Positions 1-14,559 of a DNA stretch of 64,000 nt are shown here, one piece after another. Both the position numbers and the translations under genes were made by a program. The notes beneath the pieces were generated by a model. The model saw only the letters and a program-made list of their open reading frames with translations, was not told the origin of the DNA and ran no database searches. The DNA comes from Chanodichthys erythropterus (Eukaryota > Chordata > Actinopteri > Cypriniformes > Xenocyprididae), in the NCBI RefSeq assembly GCF_024489055.1, contig NC_090238.1:1628501-1692500 (forward strand), read 5' to 3'. Numbering within the stretch: the first letter of the stretch is position 1; each line of letters opens with the position of its first letter.

Positions 1-3000
1 AATCGAGCCACAACACAACGAAATCGAGCCACAACACAACGAAATAAAGCCACAACACAACGAAATCAAACCACAACACAACGAAATCGAGCCACAACAC
101 AACGAAATCGAGCCACAACACAATGAAATAAAGCCACAACACAACGAAATCGAGCTACAACACAACGAAATAAAGCCACAACACAATGAAATCGAGCCAC
201 AACACAACGAAATCGAGCCACAACACAACGAAATCGAGCCACAACACAACGAAATAAAGCCACAACACAACGAAATAAAGCCACAACACAACGAAATCGA
301 GCCACAACACAACGAAATCGAGCCACAACACAACGAAATCGAGCTACAACACAACGAAATAAAGCAACAACACAACGAAATAGAGCCACAACACAACGAA
401 ATCAAGCCACAACACAACGAAATAAAGCCACAACACAACGAAATCAAGCCACAACACAACGAAATCGAGCCACAACACAACGAAATCGAGCCACAACACA
501 ACAAAATCAAACCACAACACAACGAAATCGAGCCACAACACAACGAAATCGAGCCACAACACAACAAAATAAAGCCACAACACAACGAAATCGAGCCACA
601 ACACAACGAAATCGAGCCACAACACAACGAAATAAAGCCACAACACAACGAAATAAAGCCACAACACAACGAAATCGAGCCACAACACAACGAAATAAAG
701 CCACAACACAACGAAATCGAGCCACAACACAATGAAATCGAGCCACAACACAACGAAATCGAGCCACAACACAACGAAATAAAGCCACAACACAACGAAA
801 TCGAGCTACAACACAACGAAATAAAGCCACAACACAATGAAATCGAGCCACAACACAACGAAATCGAGCCACAACACAACAAAATCAAACCACAACACAA
901 CGAAATCGAGCCACAACACAACGAAATCGAGCCACAACACAACGAAATCGAGCCACAACACAACGAAATAAAGCCACAACACAACGAAATCGAGCCACAA
1001 CACAACGAAATCGAGCCACAACACAACGAAATCGAGCCACAACACAACAAAATCAAACCACAACACAACGAAATCGAGCCACAACACAACGAAATCGAGC
1101 CACAACACAACGAAATAAAGCCACAACACAACAAAATCGAGCCACAACACAACAAAATCGAGCCACAACACAACGAAATCGAGCCACAACACAACGAAAT
1201 CGAGCCACAACACAACGAAATCGAGCCACAACACAACGAAATAAAGCCACAACAAAACGAAATCGAGCCACAACACAACGAAATCGAGCTACAACACAAC
1301 GAAATAAAGCCACAACACAATGAAATCGAGCCACAACACAACGAAATCGAGCCACAATACAACAAAATCAAACCACAACGAAATCGAGCCACAACACAAC
1401 GAAATCGAGCCACAACACAACGAAATAAAGCCACAACACAACGAAATCAAACCACAACACAACGAAATCGAGCCACAACACAACGAAATCGAGCCACAAC
1501 ACAACGAAATAAAGCCACAACAAAATGAAATCGAGCCACAACACAACGAAATCGAGCCACAACACAACGAAATAAAGCCACAACACAACGAAATCGAGCC
1601 ACAACACAACGAAATCGAGCCACAACACAACGAAATCGAGCCACAACACAACAAAATCAAACCACAACACAACGAAATCGAGCCACAACACAACGAAATC
1701 GAGCCACAACACAACGAAATAAAGCCACAACACAACAAAATCGAGCCACAACACAACGAAATCGAGCCACAACACAACGAAATCGAGCCACAACACAACG
1801 AAATAAAGCCACAACAAAACGAAATCGAGCCACAACACAACGAAATCGAGCTACAACACAACGAAATAAAGCCACAACACAATGAAATCGAGCCACAACA
1901 CAACGAAATAAATCCACAACACAATGAAATCGAGCCACAACACAATGAAATCGAGCCACAACACAACAAAATAAAGCCACAACACAACGAAATAAAGCCA
2001 CAACACAATGAAATCGAGCCACAACACAATGAAATCGAGCCACAACACAACAAAATAAAGCCACAACACAACGAAATCGAGCCACAACACAACGAAATCG
2101 AGCCACAACACAACGAAATCGAGCCACAACACAACAAAATCGAGCCACAACACAACGAAATCGAGCCACAACACAACGAAATAGAGCCACAACACAACGA
2201 AATCGAGCCACAACACAATGAAATAAAGCCACAACACAACGAAATCGAGCTACAACACAACGAAATAAAGCCACAACACAACGAAATCGAGCCACAACAC
2301 AACAAAATCGAGCCACAACACAACGAAATCGAGCCACAACACAACGAAATAAAGCCACAACACAATGAAATCGAGCCACAACACAACGAAATCGAGCTAC
2401 AACACAACGAAATAAAGCCACAACACAATGAAATCGAGCCACAACACAACGAAATCGAGCCACAACACAACGAAATAAAGCCACAACACAACGAAATCGA
2501 GCCACAACACAACGAAATCGAGCCACAACACAACGAAATAAAGCCACAACACAACGAAATAAAGCCACAACACAACGAAATCGAGCTACAACACAACGAA
2601 ATAAAGCCACAACACAACGAAATCGAGCCACAACACAACGAAATCGAGCCACAACACAACGAAATCGAGCCACAACACAACGAAATAAAGCCACAACACA
2701 ACGAAATCGAGCCACAACACAACGAAATCGAGCCACAACACAACAAAATAAAGCCACAACACAACGAAATCGAGCCACAACACAACGAAATCGAGCCACA
2801 ACACAACAAAATCAAACCACAACACAACGAAATCGAGCCACAACACAACGAAATCGAGCCACAACACAACGAAATAAAGCCACAACACAACAAAATCGAG
2901 CCACAACACAACGAAATCGAGCCACAACACAACGAAATCGAGCCACAACACAACGAAATCGAGCCACAACACAACGAAATAAAGCCACAACAAAATGAAA

Positions 3001-3410
3001 TCGAGCCACAACACAACGAAATCGAGCTACAACACAACGAAATAAAGCCACAACACAATGAAATCGAGCCACAACACAACGAAATCGAGCCACAACACAA
3101 CGAAATCGAGCCACAACACAACGAAATAAAGCCACAACACAACGAAATCGAGCCACAACACAACGAAATCGAGCCACAACACAACGAAATCAAACCACAA
3201 CACAACGAAATAAAGCCACAACACAACGAAATCGAGCCACAACACAACGAAATCGAGCCACAACACAACGAAATCGAGCCACAACACAACGAAATCAAAC
3301 CACAACACAACGAAATCGAGCCACAACACAACGAAATCGAGCCACAACACAACGAAATAAAGCCACAACACAACAAAATCGAGCCACAACACAACGAAAT
3401 CGAGCCACAA
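1..3410 (+). repeat. Higher-order duplication, copy 1 (partner 4,721-8,150)
   Basis: The pattern of unit variants here recurs 4,720 bp downstream, shifting to 4,741 bp (one extra 21-bp unit) after about position 1,840. Open frames of identical sequence occur at 66-389 and 4786-5109, 344-793 and 5064-5513, and 507-872 and 5227-5592. The offset 4,720 equals 224 units plus 16 bp. The 16 bp is explained by one short unit lacking ACAAC (near 1,372 and again near 6,092) that shifts the register of the array. Confidence 0.85.
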
Positions 3411-4720
3411 CACAACGAAATCGAGCCACAACACAACGAAATCGAGCCACAACACAACAAAATAAAGCCACAACACAACGAAATCGAGCCACAACACAAC
3501 GAAATCGAGCCACAACACAACGAAATAAAGCCACAACACAACGAAATCGAGCCACAACACAACGAAATCGAGCCACAACACAACGAAATAAAGCCACAAC
3601 ACAACGAAATCGAGCCACAACACAACGAAATCGAGCCACAACACAACGAAATCGAGCCACAACACAACGAAATCGAGCCACAACACAACGAAATCGAGCC
3701 ACAACACAACGAAATCGAGCCACAACACAACGAAATCGAGCCACAACACAACGAAATCGAGCCACAACACAACGAAATAAAGCCACAACACAACGAAATC
3801 GAGCCACAACACAACGAAATCGAGCCACAACACAACGAAATAAAGCCACAACACAACGAAATCGAGCCACAACACAACGAAATCGAGCCACAACACAACG
3901 AAATCGAGCCACAACACAACGAAATAAAGCCACAACACAATGAAATCGAGCCACAACACAACGAAATCGAGCCACAACACAACGAAATCGAGCCACAACA
4001 CAACGAAATCGAGCCACAACACAACGAAATAAAGCCACAACACAACGAAATCGAGCCACAACACAACGAAATCGAGCCACAACACAACGAAATAAAGCCA
4101 CAACACAACGAAATCGAGCCACAACACAACGAAATCGAGCCACAACACAACGAAATCGAGCCACAACACAACAAAATCAAACCACAACACAACGAAATCG
4201 AGCCACAACACAACGAAATCGAGCCACAACACAACGAAATAAAGCCACAACACAACGAAATCGAGCCACAACACAACGAAATCGAGCCACAACACAACGA
4301 AATAAAGCCACAACACAACGAAATCGAGCCACAACACAACGAAATAAAGCCACAACACAACGAAATCGAGCCACAACACAACGAAATCGAGCCACAACAC
4401 AACGAAATCGAGCCACAACACAACGAAATCGAGCCACAACACAACGAAATAAAGCCACAACACAACGAAATAAAGCCACAACACAACGAAATCGAGCCAC
4501 AACACAACGAAATCGAGCCACAACACAACGAAATAAAGCCACAACACAACGAAATAAAGCCACAACACAACGAAATCGAGCCACAACACAACGAAATCGA
4601 GCCACAACACAACGAAATCGAGCCACAACACAACGAAATAAAGCCACAACACAACGAAATCGAGCCACAACACAACGAAATCGAGCCACAACACAACGAA
4701 ATCGAGCCACAACACAACGA

Positions 4721-7700
4721 AATCGAGCCACAACACAACGAAATCGAGCCACAACACAACGAAATAAAGCCACAACACAACGAAATCAAACCACAACACA
4801 ACGAAATCGAGCCACAACACAACGAAATCGAGCCACAACACAATGAAATAAAGCCACAACACAACGAAATCGAGCTACAACACAACGAAATAAAGCCACA
4901 ACACAATGAAATCGAGCCACAACACAACGAAATCGAGCCACAACACAACGAAATCGAGCCACAACACAACGAAATAAAGCCACAACACAACGAAATAAAG
5001 CCACAACACAACGAAATCGAGCCACAACACAACGAAATCGAGCCACAACACAACGAAATCGAGCTACAACACAACGAAATAAAGCAACAACACAACGAAA
5101 TAGAGCCACAACACAACGAAATCAAGCCACAACACAACGAAATAAAGCCACAACACAACGAAATCAAGCCACAACACAACGAAATCGAGCCACAACACAA
5201 CGAAATCGAGCCACAACACAACAAAATCAAACCACAACACAACGAAATCGAGCCACAACACAACGAAATCGAGCCACAACACAACAAAATAAAGCCACAA
5301 CACAACGAAATCGAGCCACAACACAACGAAATCGAGCCACAACACAACGAAATAAAGCCACAACACAACGAAATAAAGCCACAACACAACGAAATCGAGC
5401 CACAACACAACGAAATAAAGCCACAACACAACGAAATCGAGCCACAACACAATGAAATCGAGCCACAACACAACGAAATCGAGCCACAACACAACGAAAT
5501 AAAGCCACAACACAACGAAATCGAGCTACAACACAACGAAATAAAGCCACAACACAATGAAATCGAGCCACAACACAACGAAATCGAGCCACAACACAAC
5601 AAAATCAAACCACAACACAACGAAATCGAGCCACAACACAACGAAATCGAGCCACAACACAACGAAATCGAGCCACAACACAACGAAATAAAGCCACAAC
5701 ACAACGAAATCGAGCCACAACACAACGAAATCGAGCCACAACACAACGAAATCGAGCCACAACACAACAAAATCAAACCACAACACAACGAAATCGAGCC
5801 ACAACACAACGAAATCGAGCCACAACACAACGAAATAAAGCCACAACACAACAAAATCGAGCCACAACACAACGAAATCGAGCCACAACACAACGAAATC
5901 GAGCCACAACACAACGAAATCGAGCCACAACACAACGAAATCGAGCCACAACACAACGAAATAAAGCCACAACAAAACGAAATCGAGCCACAACACAACG
6001 AAATCGAGCTACAACACAACGAAATAAAGCCACAACACAATGAAATCGAGCCACAACACAACGAAATCGAGCCACAATACAACAAAATCAAACCACAACG
6101 AAATCGAGCCACAACACAACGAAATCGAGCCACAACACAACGAAATAAAGCCACAACACAACGAAATCAAACCACAACACAACGAAATCGAGCCACAACA
6201 CAACGAAATCGAGCCACAACACAACGAAATAAAGCCACAACAAAATGAAATCGAGCCACAACACAACGAAATCGAGCCACAACACAACGAAATAAAGCCA
6301 CAACACAACGAAATCGAGCCACAACACAACGAAATCGAGCCACAACACAACGAAATCGAGCCACAACACAACAAAATCAAACCACAACACAACGAAATCG
6401 AGCCACAACACAACGAAATCGAGCCACAACACAACGAAATAAAGCCACAACACAACAAAATCGAGCCACAACACAACGAAATCGAGCCACAACACAACGA
6501 AATCGAGCCACAACACAACGAAATCGAGCCACAACACAACGAAATAAAGCCACAACAAAACGAAATCGAGCCACAACACAACGAAATCGAGCTACAACAC
6601 AACGAAATAAAGCCACAACACAATGAAATCGAGCCACAACACAACGAAATCGAGCCACAACACAATGAAATCGAGCCACAACACAATGAAATCGAGCCAC
6701 AACACAACAAAATAAAGCCACAACACAACGAAATAAAGCCACAACACAATGAAATCGAGCCACAACACAATGAAATCGAGCCACAACACAACAAAATAAA
6801 GCCACAACACAACGAAATAAAGCCACAACACAACGAAATCGAGCCACAACACAACGAAATCGAGCCACAACACAACAAAATCGAGCCACAACACAACGAA
6901 ATCGAGCCACAACACAACGAAATAAAGCCACAACAAAATGAAATCGAGCCACAACACAATGAAATAAAGCCACAACACAACGAAATCGAGCTACAACACA
7001 ACGAAATAAAGCCACAACACAACGAAATCGAGCCACAACACAACAAAATCGAGCCACAACACAACGAAATCGAGCCACAACACAACGAAATAAAGCCACA
7101 ACAAAATGAAATCGAGCCACAACACAACGAAATCGAGCTACAACACAACGAAATAAAGCCACAACACAATGAAATCGAGCCACAACACAACGAAATCGAG
7201 CCACAACACAACGAAATAAAGCCACAACACAACGAAATCGAGCCACAACACAACGAAATCGAGCCACAACACAACGAAATAAAGCCACAACACAACGAAA
7301 TAAAGCCACAACACAACGAAATCGAGCTACAACACAACGAAATAAAGCCACAACACAACGAAATCGAGCCACAACACAACGAAATCGAGCCACAACACAA
7401 CGAAATCGAGCCACAACACAACGAAATAAAGCCACAACACAACGAAATCGAGCCACAACACAACGAAATCGAGCCACAACACAACGAAATAAAGCCACAA
7501 CACAACGAAATCGAGCCACAACACAACGAAATCGAGCCACAACACAACAAAATCAAACCACAACACAACGAAATCGAGCCACAACACAACGAAATCGAGC
7601 CACAACACAACGAAATAAAGCCACAACACAACAAAATCGAGCCACAACACAACGAAATCGAGCCACAACACAACGAAATCGAGCCACAACACAACGAAAT

Positions 7701-8150
7701 CGAGCCACAACACAACGAAATAAAGCCACAACAAAATGAAATCGAGCCACAACACAACGAAATCGAGCTACAACACAACGAAATAAAGCCACAACACAAT
7801 GAAATCGAGCCACAACACAACGAAATCGAGCCACAACACAACGAAATCGAGCCACAACACAACGAAATAAAGCCGCAATACAACGAAATCGAGCCACAAC
7901 ACAACGAAATCGAGCCACAACACAACGAAATCAAACCACAACACAACGAAATAAAGCCACAACACAACGAAATTGAGCCACAACACAACGAAATTGAGCC
8001 ACAACACAACGAAATCGAGCCACAACACAACGAAATCAAACCACAACCCAACGAAATCGAGCCACAATACAACGAAATCGAGCCACAACACAACGAAATA
8101 AAGCCACAACACAACAAAATTGAGCCACAACACAACGAAATCGAGCCACA
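4721..8150 (+). repeat. Higher-order duplication, copy 2 (partner 1-3,410)
   Basis: Second copy of the large duplication inside the minisatellite. It keeps the same order of unit variants, including the 16-bp short unit near 6,092. Toward its right end (about 7,860-8,150) it carries extra differences from copy 1. Several of these are CG to TG or CA changes, such as ATTGAG and CAATACAAC, so the copies have begun to diverge. Confidence 0.8.
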
Positions 8151-10480
8151 ATACAACAAAATCAAACCACAACGAAATCGAGCCACAACACAACAAAATA
8201 AAGCCACAACACAACGAAATAAAGCCACAACACAACGAAATCGAGCCACAACACAACGAAATAAAGCCACAACACAACGAAATCGAGCCACAACACAACA
8301 AAATCAAACCACAACACAACGACACAACGAAATCGAGCCACAACACAACGAAATCGAGCCACAACACAACGAAATCGAGCCACAACACAACGAAATAAAG
8401 CCACAACACAACGAAATCGAGCCACAACACAACGAAATAAAGCCACAACACAACGAAATCGAGCCACAACACAACGAAATCGAGCCACAACACAACGAAA
8501 TCGAGCCACAACACAACGAAATCGAGCCACAACACAACGAAATCGAGCCACAACACAACGAAATAAAGCCACAACACAACGAAATCGAGCCACAACACAA
8601 CGAAATCGAGCCACAACACAACGAAATCGAGCCACAACACAACGAAATAAAGCCACAACACAACGAAATCGAGCCACAACACAACGAAATCGAGCCACAA
8701 CACAACGAAATAAAGCCACAACACAACGAAATCGAGCCACAACACAACGAAATCGAGCCACAACACAACGAAATCAAACCACAACACAACGAAATCGAGC
8801 CACAACACAACGAAATCGAGCCACAACACAACGAAATCGAGCCACAACACAACGAAATAAAGCCACAACACAACGAAATCGAGCCACAACACAACGAAAT
8901 CGAGCCACAACACAACGAAATCGAGCCACAACACAACGAAATAAAGCCACAACAAAATGAAATCGAGCCACAACACAACGAAATCGAGCTACAACACAAC
9001 GAAATAAAGCCACAACACAATGAAATCGAGCCACAACACAACGAAATCGAGCCACAACACAACAAAATCAAACCACAACACAACGAAATCGAGCCACAAC
9101 ACAACGAAATCGAGCCACAACACAACGAAATCGAGCCACAACACAACGAAATAAAGCCACAACACAACGAAATAAAGCCACAACACAACGAAATCGAGCC
9201 ACAACACAACGAAATCGAGCCACAACACAACGAAATAAAGCCACAACACAACGAAATAAAGCCACAACACAACGAAATCGAGCTACAACACAACGAAATA
9301 AAGCCACAACACAACGAAATCGAGCCACAACACAACGAAATCGAGCCACAACACAACGAAATCGAGCCACAACACAACGAAATAAAGCCACAACACAACG
9401 AAATAAAGCCACAACACAACGAAATCGAGCCACAACACAACGAAATAAAGCCACAACACAACGAAATCGAGCCACAACACAACGAAATCGAGCCACAACA
9501 CAACAAAATCGAGCCACAACACAACGAAATCGAGCCACAACACAACGAAATCGAGCCACAACACAACGAAATAAAGCCACAACACAACGAAATCGAGCCA
9601 CAACACAACGAAATCGAGCCACAACACAACGAAATAAAGCCACAACACAACGAAATCGAGCCACAACACAACGAAATCGAGCCACAACACAACGAAATAA
9701 AGCCACAACACAACTAAATCGAGCCACAACACAACGAAATCGAGCCACAACACAACGAAATAAAGCCACAACACAACGAAATCGAGCCACAACACAACGA
9801 AATCGAGCCACAACACAACGAAATCGAGCCACAACACAACGAAATAAAGCCACAACACAACGAAATCGAGCCACAACACAACGAAATCGAGCCACAACAC
9901 AACGAAATCAAACCACAACACAACGAAATAAAGCCACAACACAACGAAATCGAGCCACAACACAACGAAATCGAGCCACAACACAACGAAATCGAGCCAC
10001 AACACAACGAAATCGAGCCACAACACAACGAAATCGAGCCACAACACAACGAAATCGAGCCACAACACAACGAAATCGAGCCACAACACAACGAAATCAA
10101 ACCACAACACAACGAAATCGAGCCACAAAACAACGAAATCGAGCCACAACACAACGAAATAAAGCCACAACACAACAAAATTGAGCCACAACACAACGAA
10201 ATCGAGCCACAATACAACAAAATCAAACCACAACGAAATCGAGCCACAACACAACAAAATAAAGCCACAACACAACGAAATAAAGCCACAACACAACGAA
10301 ATCGAGCCACAACACAACGAAATAAAGCCACAACACAACGAAATCGAGCCACAACACAACAAAATCAAACCACAACACAACGACACAACGAAATCGAGCC
10401 ACAACACAACGAAATCGAGCCACAACACAACGAAATCGAGCCACAACACAACGAAATCGAGCCACAACACAACGAAATAA
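7920..10480 (+). repeat. Second higher-order repeat, period about 2.06 kb
   Basis: A distinctive string of variants is present at about 8,120-8,398 and again at 10,181-10,480, an offset of 2,061 bp. The string includes the 16-bp short unit (AAACCACAACG) and an 8-bp insertion giving ACAACGACACAACG at about 8,310 and 10,374. The left parts of the two copies differ by about four units. This is a local tandem amplification layered on the 4.7-kb duplication. Confidence 0.75.
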
Positions 10481-13400
10481 AGCCACAACACAACGAAATT
10501 GAGCCACAACACAACGAAATCGAGCCACAACACAACGAAATCGAGCCACAATACAACGAAATCGAGCCACAACACAACGAAATAAAGCCACAACACAACG
10601 AAATCGAGCCACAACACAACGAAATCGAGCCACAACACAACGAAATCAAACCACAACACAACGAAATCGAGCCACAACACAACGAAATCGAGCCACAACA
10701 CAACGAAATAAAGCCACAACACAACGAAATCGAGCTACAACACAACGAAATCGAGCCACAACACAACGAAATCGAGACACATCACAACGAAATAAAGCCA
10801 CAACAAAATGAAATCGAGCCACAACACAACGAAATAGAGCTACAACACAACGAAATAAAGCCACAACACAATGAAATCGAGCCACAGCACAACGAAATCG
10901 AGCCACAACACAACAAAATCAAACCACAACACAACGAAATCGAGCCACAACACAACGAAATCGAGCCACAACACAACGAAATCGAGCCACAACACAACGA
11001 AATAAAGCCACAACACAACGAAATCGAGCTACAACACAACGAAATCGAGCCACAACACAACGAAATCGAGACACAACACAACGAAATAAAGCCACAACAA
11101 AATGAAATCGAGCCACAACACAACGAAATCGAGCTACAACACAACGAAATAAAGCCACAACACAATGAAATCGAGCCACAGCACAACGAAATCGAGCCAC
11201 AACACAACAAAATCAAACCACAACACAACGAAATCGAGCCACAACACAACGAAATCGAGCCACAACACAATGAAATCGAGCCACAACACAACGAAATAAA
11301 GCCACAACACAACGAAATAAAGCCACAACACAACGAAATCGAGCCACAACACAACGAAATCGAGCCACAACACAACGAAATCGAGCCACAACACAACGAA
11401 ATCGAGCCACAACACAACGAAATCGAGCCACAACACAACGAAATCGAGCCACAACACAACGAAATCGAGCCACAACGTAATCGAGCAACAACACAACGAA
11501 ATCGAGACACAACACAATGAAATTGAGCCACAACACAACGAAATAAAGCCACAACACAACGAAATCGAGCCACAACACAACGAAATCAAGCCACAACACA
11601 ACGAAATCGAGCCACAACACAACGAAATCGAGCCACAACACAACGAAATCGAGCCACAACACAACAAAATCGAGCCACAACACAACGAAATCGAGCCACA
11701 ACACAACGAAATAAAGCCACAACACAATGAAATTGAGCCACAACACAACGAAATAAAGCCACAACACAACGAAATAAAGCCACAACACAACGAAATCGAG
11801 CCACAACACAACGAAATCAAACCACAACACAACGAAATAAAGCCACAACACAACGAAATCGAGCCACAACACAACGAAATTGAGCCACAACACAACAAAA
11901 TCGAGCTACAACACAACGAAATCGAGCCACAACACAACGAAATCGAGCCACAACACAACGAAATCGAGCCACAACACAACGAAATAAAGCCGCAACACAA
12001 CGAAATCGAGCCACAACACAACGAAATCGAGCCACAACACAACGAAATCAAACCACAACACAACGAAATAAAGCCACAACACAACGAAATCGAGCCACAA
12101 CACAACGAAATCGAGCCACAACGTAATCGAGCCACAACACAACGAAATCGAGACACAACACAACGAAATTGAGCCACAACATAACGAAATAAAGCCACAA
12201 CACAACGAAATCGAGCCACAACACAACGAAATCGAGCCACAACACAACGAAATCGAGCCACAACACAACAAAATCGAGCCACAACACAACGAAATCAAGC
12301 CACAACACAACAAAATCGAGCCACAACACAACGAAATAAAGCCACAACACAATGAAATTGAGCCACAACACAACGAAATAAAGCCACAACACAACGAAAT
12401 AAAGCCACAACACAACGAAATCGAGCCACAACACAACGAAATCGAGCCACAACACAACGAAATCGAGCCACAACACAACGAAATCGAGCCACAACACAAC
12501 GAAATAAAGCCACAACACAACGAAATCAAGCCACAACACAACGAAATCGAGCCACAACACAACGAAATCGAGCCACAACACAACGAAATCGAGCCACAAA
12601 ACAATAAAATCGAGCCACAACACAACGAAATAAAGCCACAACACAACGAAATCGAGCCATGACACAACGAAATAAAGCCACACAAATCGAGCCAAAACAC
12701 AACGAAATCGAGCCACAACACAAAGAAATAAAGCCACACAAATCGAGCCAAAACACAACGAAATCGAGCCACAACACAACGAAATAAAGCCACAACACAA
12801 CGAAATTGAGCCACAACACAACGAAATCGAGCCACAACACAACGAAATCAAACCACAACACAACGAAATCAAACCACAACACAACGAAATCGAGCCACAA
12901 CACAACGAAATCGAGCCACAACACAACGAAATCGAGCCACAACACAACGAAATCGAGCCACAACACAACGAAATAAAGCCACAACAAAATGAAATCGAGC
13001 CACAACACAACGAAATCGAGCTACAACACAACGAAATAAAGCCACAACACAATGAAATCGAGCCACAACACAACGAAATCGAGCCACAACACAACAAAAT
13101 CAAACCACAACACAACGAAATCGAGCCACAACACAACGAAATCGAGCCACAACACAATGAAATCGAGCCACAACACAACGAAATAAAGCCACAACACAAC
13201 GAAATAAAGCCACAACACAACGAAATCGAGCCACAACACAATGAAATCGAGCCACAACACAACGAAATCGAGCCACAACACAACGAAATCGAGCCACAAC
13301 ACAACGAAATCGAGCCACAACACAACGAAATCGAGCTACAACACAACGAAATCGAGCCACAACACAACGAAATCGAGCCACAACGTAATCGAGCCACAAC

Positions 13401-14559
13401 ACAACGAAATCGAGACACAACACAATGAAATTGAGCCACAACACAACGAAATAAAGCCACAACACAACGAAATCGAGCCACAACACAACGAAATCAAGCC
13501 ACAACACAACGAAATCGAGCCACAACACAACGAAATCGAGCGACAACACAACGAAATCGAGCCACAACACAACAAAATCGAGCCACAACACAACGAAATC
13601 GAGCCACAACACAACGAAATAAAGCCACAACACAATGAAATTGAGCCACAACACAACAAAATAAAGCCACAACACAACGAAATAAAGCCACAACACAACG
13701 AAATCGAGCCACAACACAACGAAATCGAGCCACAACACAACGAAATCGAGCCACAACACAACGAAATTGAGCCACAACACAACGAAATAAAGCCACAACA
13801 CAACAAAATCGAGCCACAACACAACAAAATCGAGCCACAACACAACGAAATCGAGCCACAACACAACGAAATCGAGCCACAACACAACCAAATCGAGCCA
13901 CAAAACAATAAAATCGAGCCACAACACAACGAAATAAAGCCACAACACAACGAAATCGAGCCACAACACAACGAAATAAAGCCACACAAATCGAGCCAAA
14001 ACACAATGAAATCGAGCCACAACACAACAAATTAAAGCCACAACACAACGAAATAAAGCCACAACACAACGAAATAAAGCCACAACACAACGAAATAAAG
14101 CCACAACACAACGAAATCGAGCCACAACACAACGAAATAAAGCCACAACACAACGAAATCGAGCCACAACGAAATAAAGCCACAACACAACGAAATCGAG
14201 CCACAACACAACGAAATAAAGCCACAACACAACGAAATCGAGCCACAACACAACGAAATCAAACCACAACACAACGAAATCAAACCACAACACAACGAAA
14301 TCGAGCCACAACACAACGAAATCGAGCCACAACACAACGAAATCGAGCCACAACACAACGAAATCGAGCCACAACACAACGAAATAAAGCCACAACAAAA
14401 TGAAATCGAGCCACAACACAACGAAATCGAGCTACAACACAACGAAATCGAGCCACAACACAACGAAATAAAGCCACAACACAACAAAATCGAGCCACAA
14501 CACAACGAAATCGAGCCACAACACAACGAAATCGAGCCACAACACAACGAAATCGAGCC

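Noticed and set aside
1289..6154. Giant repeat proteins (1,621 and 1,642 codons) on both strands
   Set aside because: They arise from a stop-free 21-bp satellite; all frames are open and there is no unique coding sequence, promoter or splice evidence.
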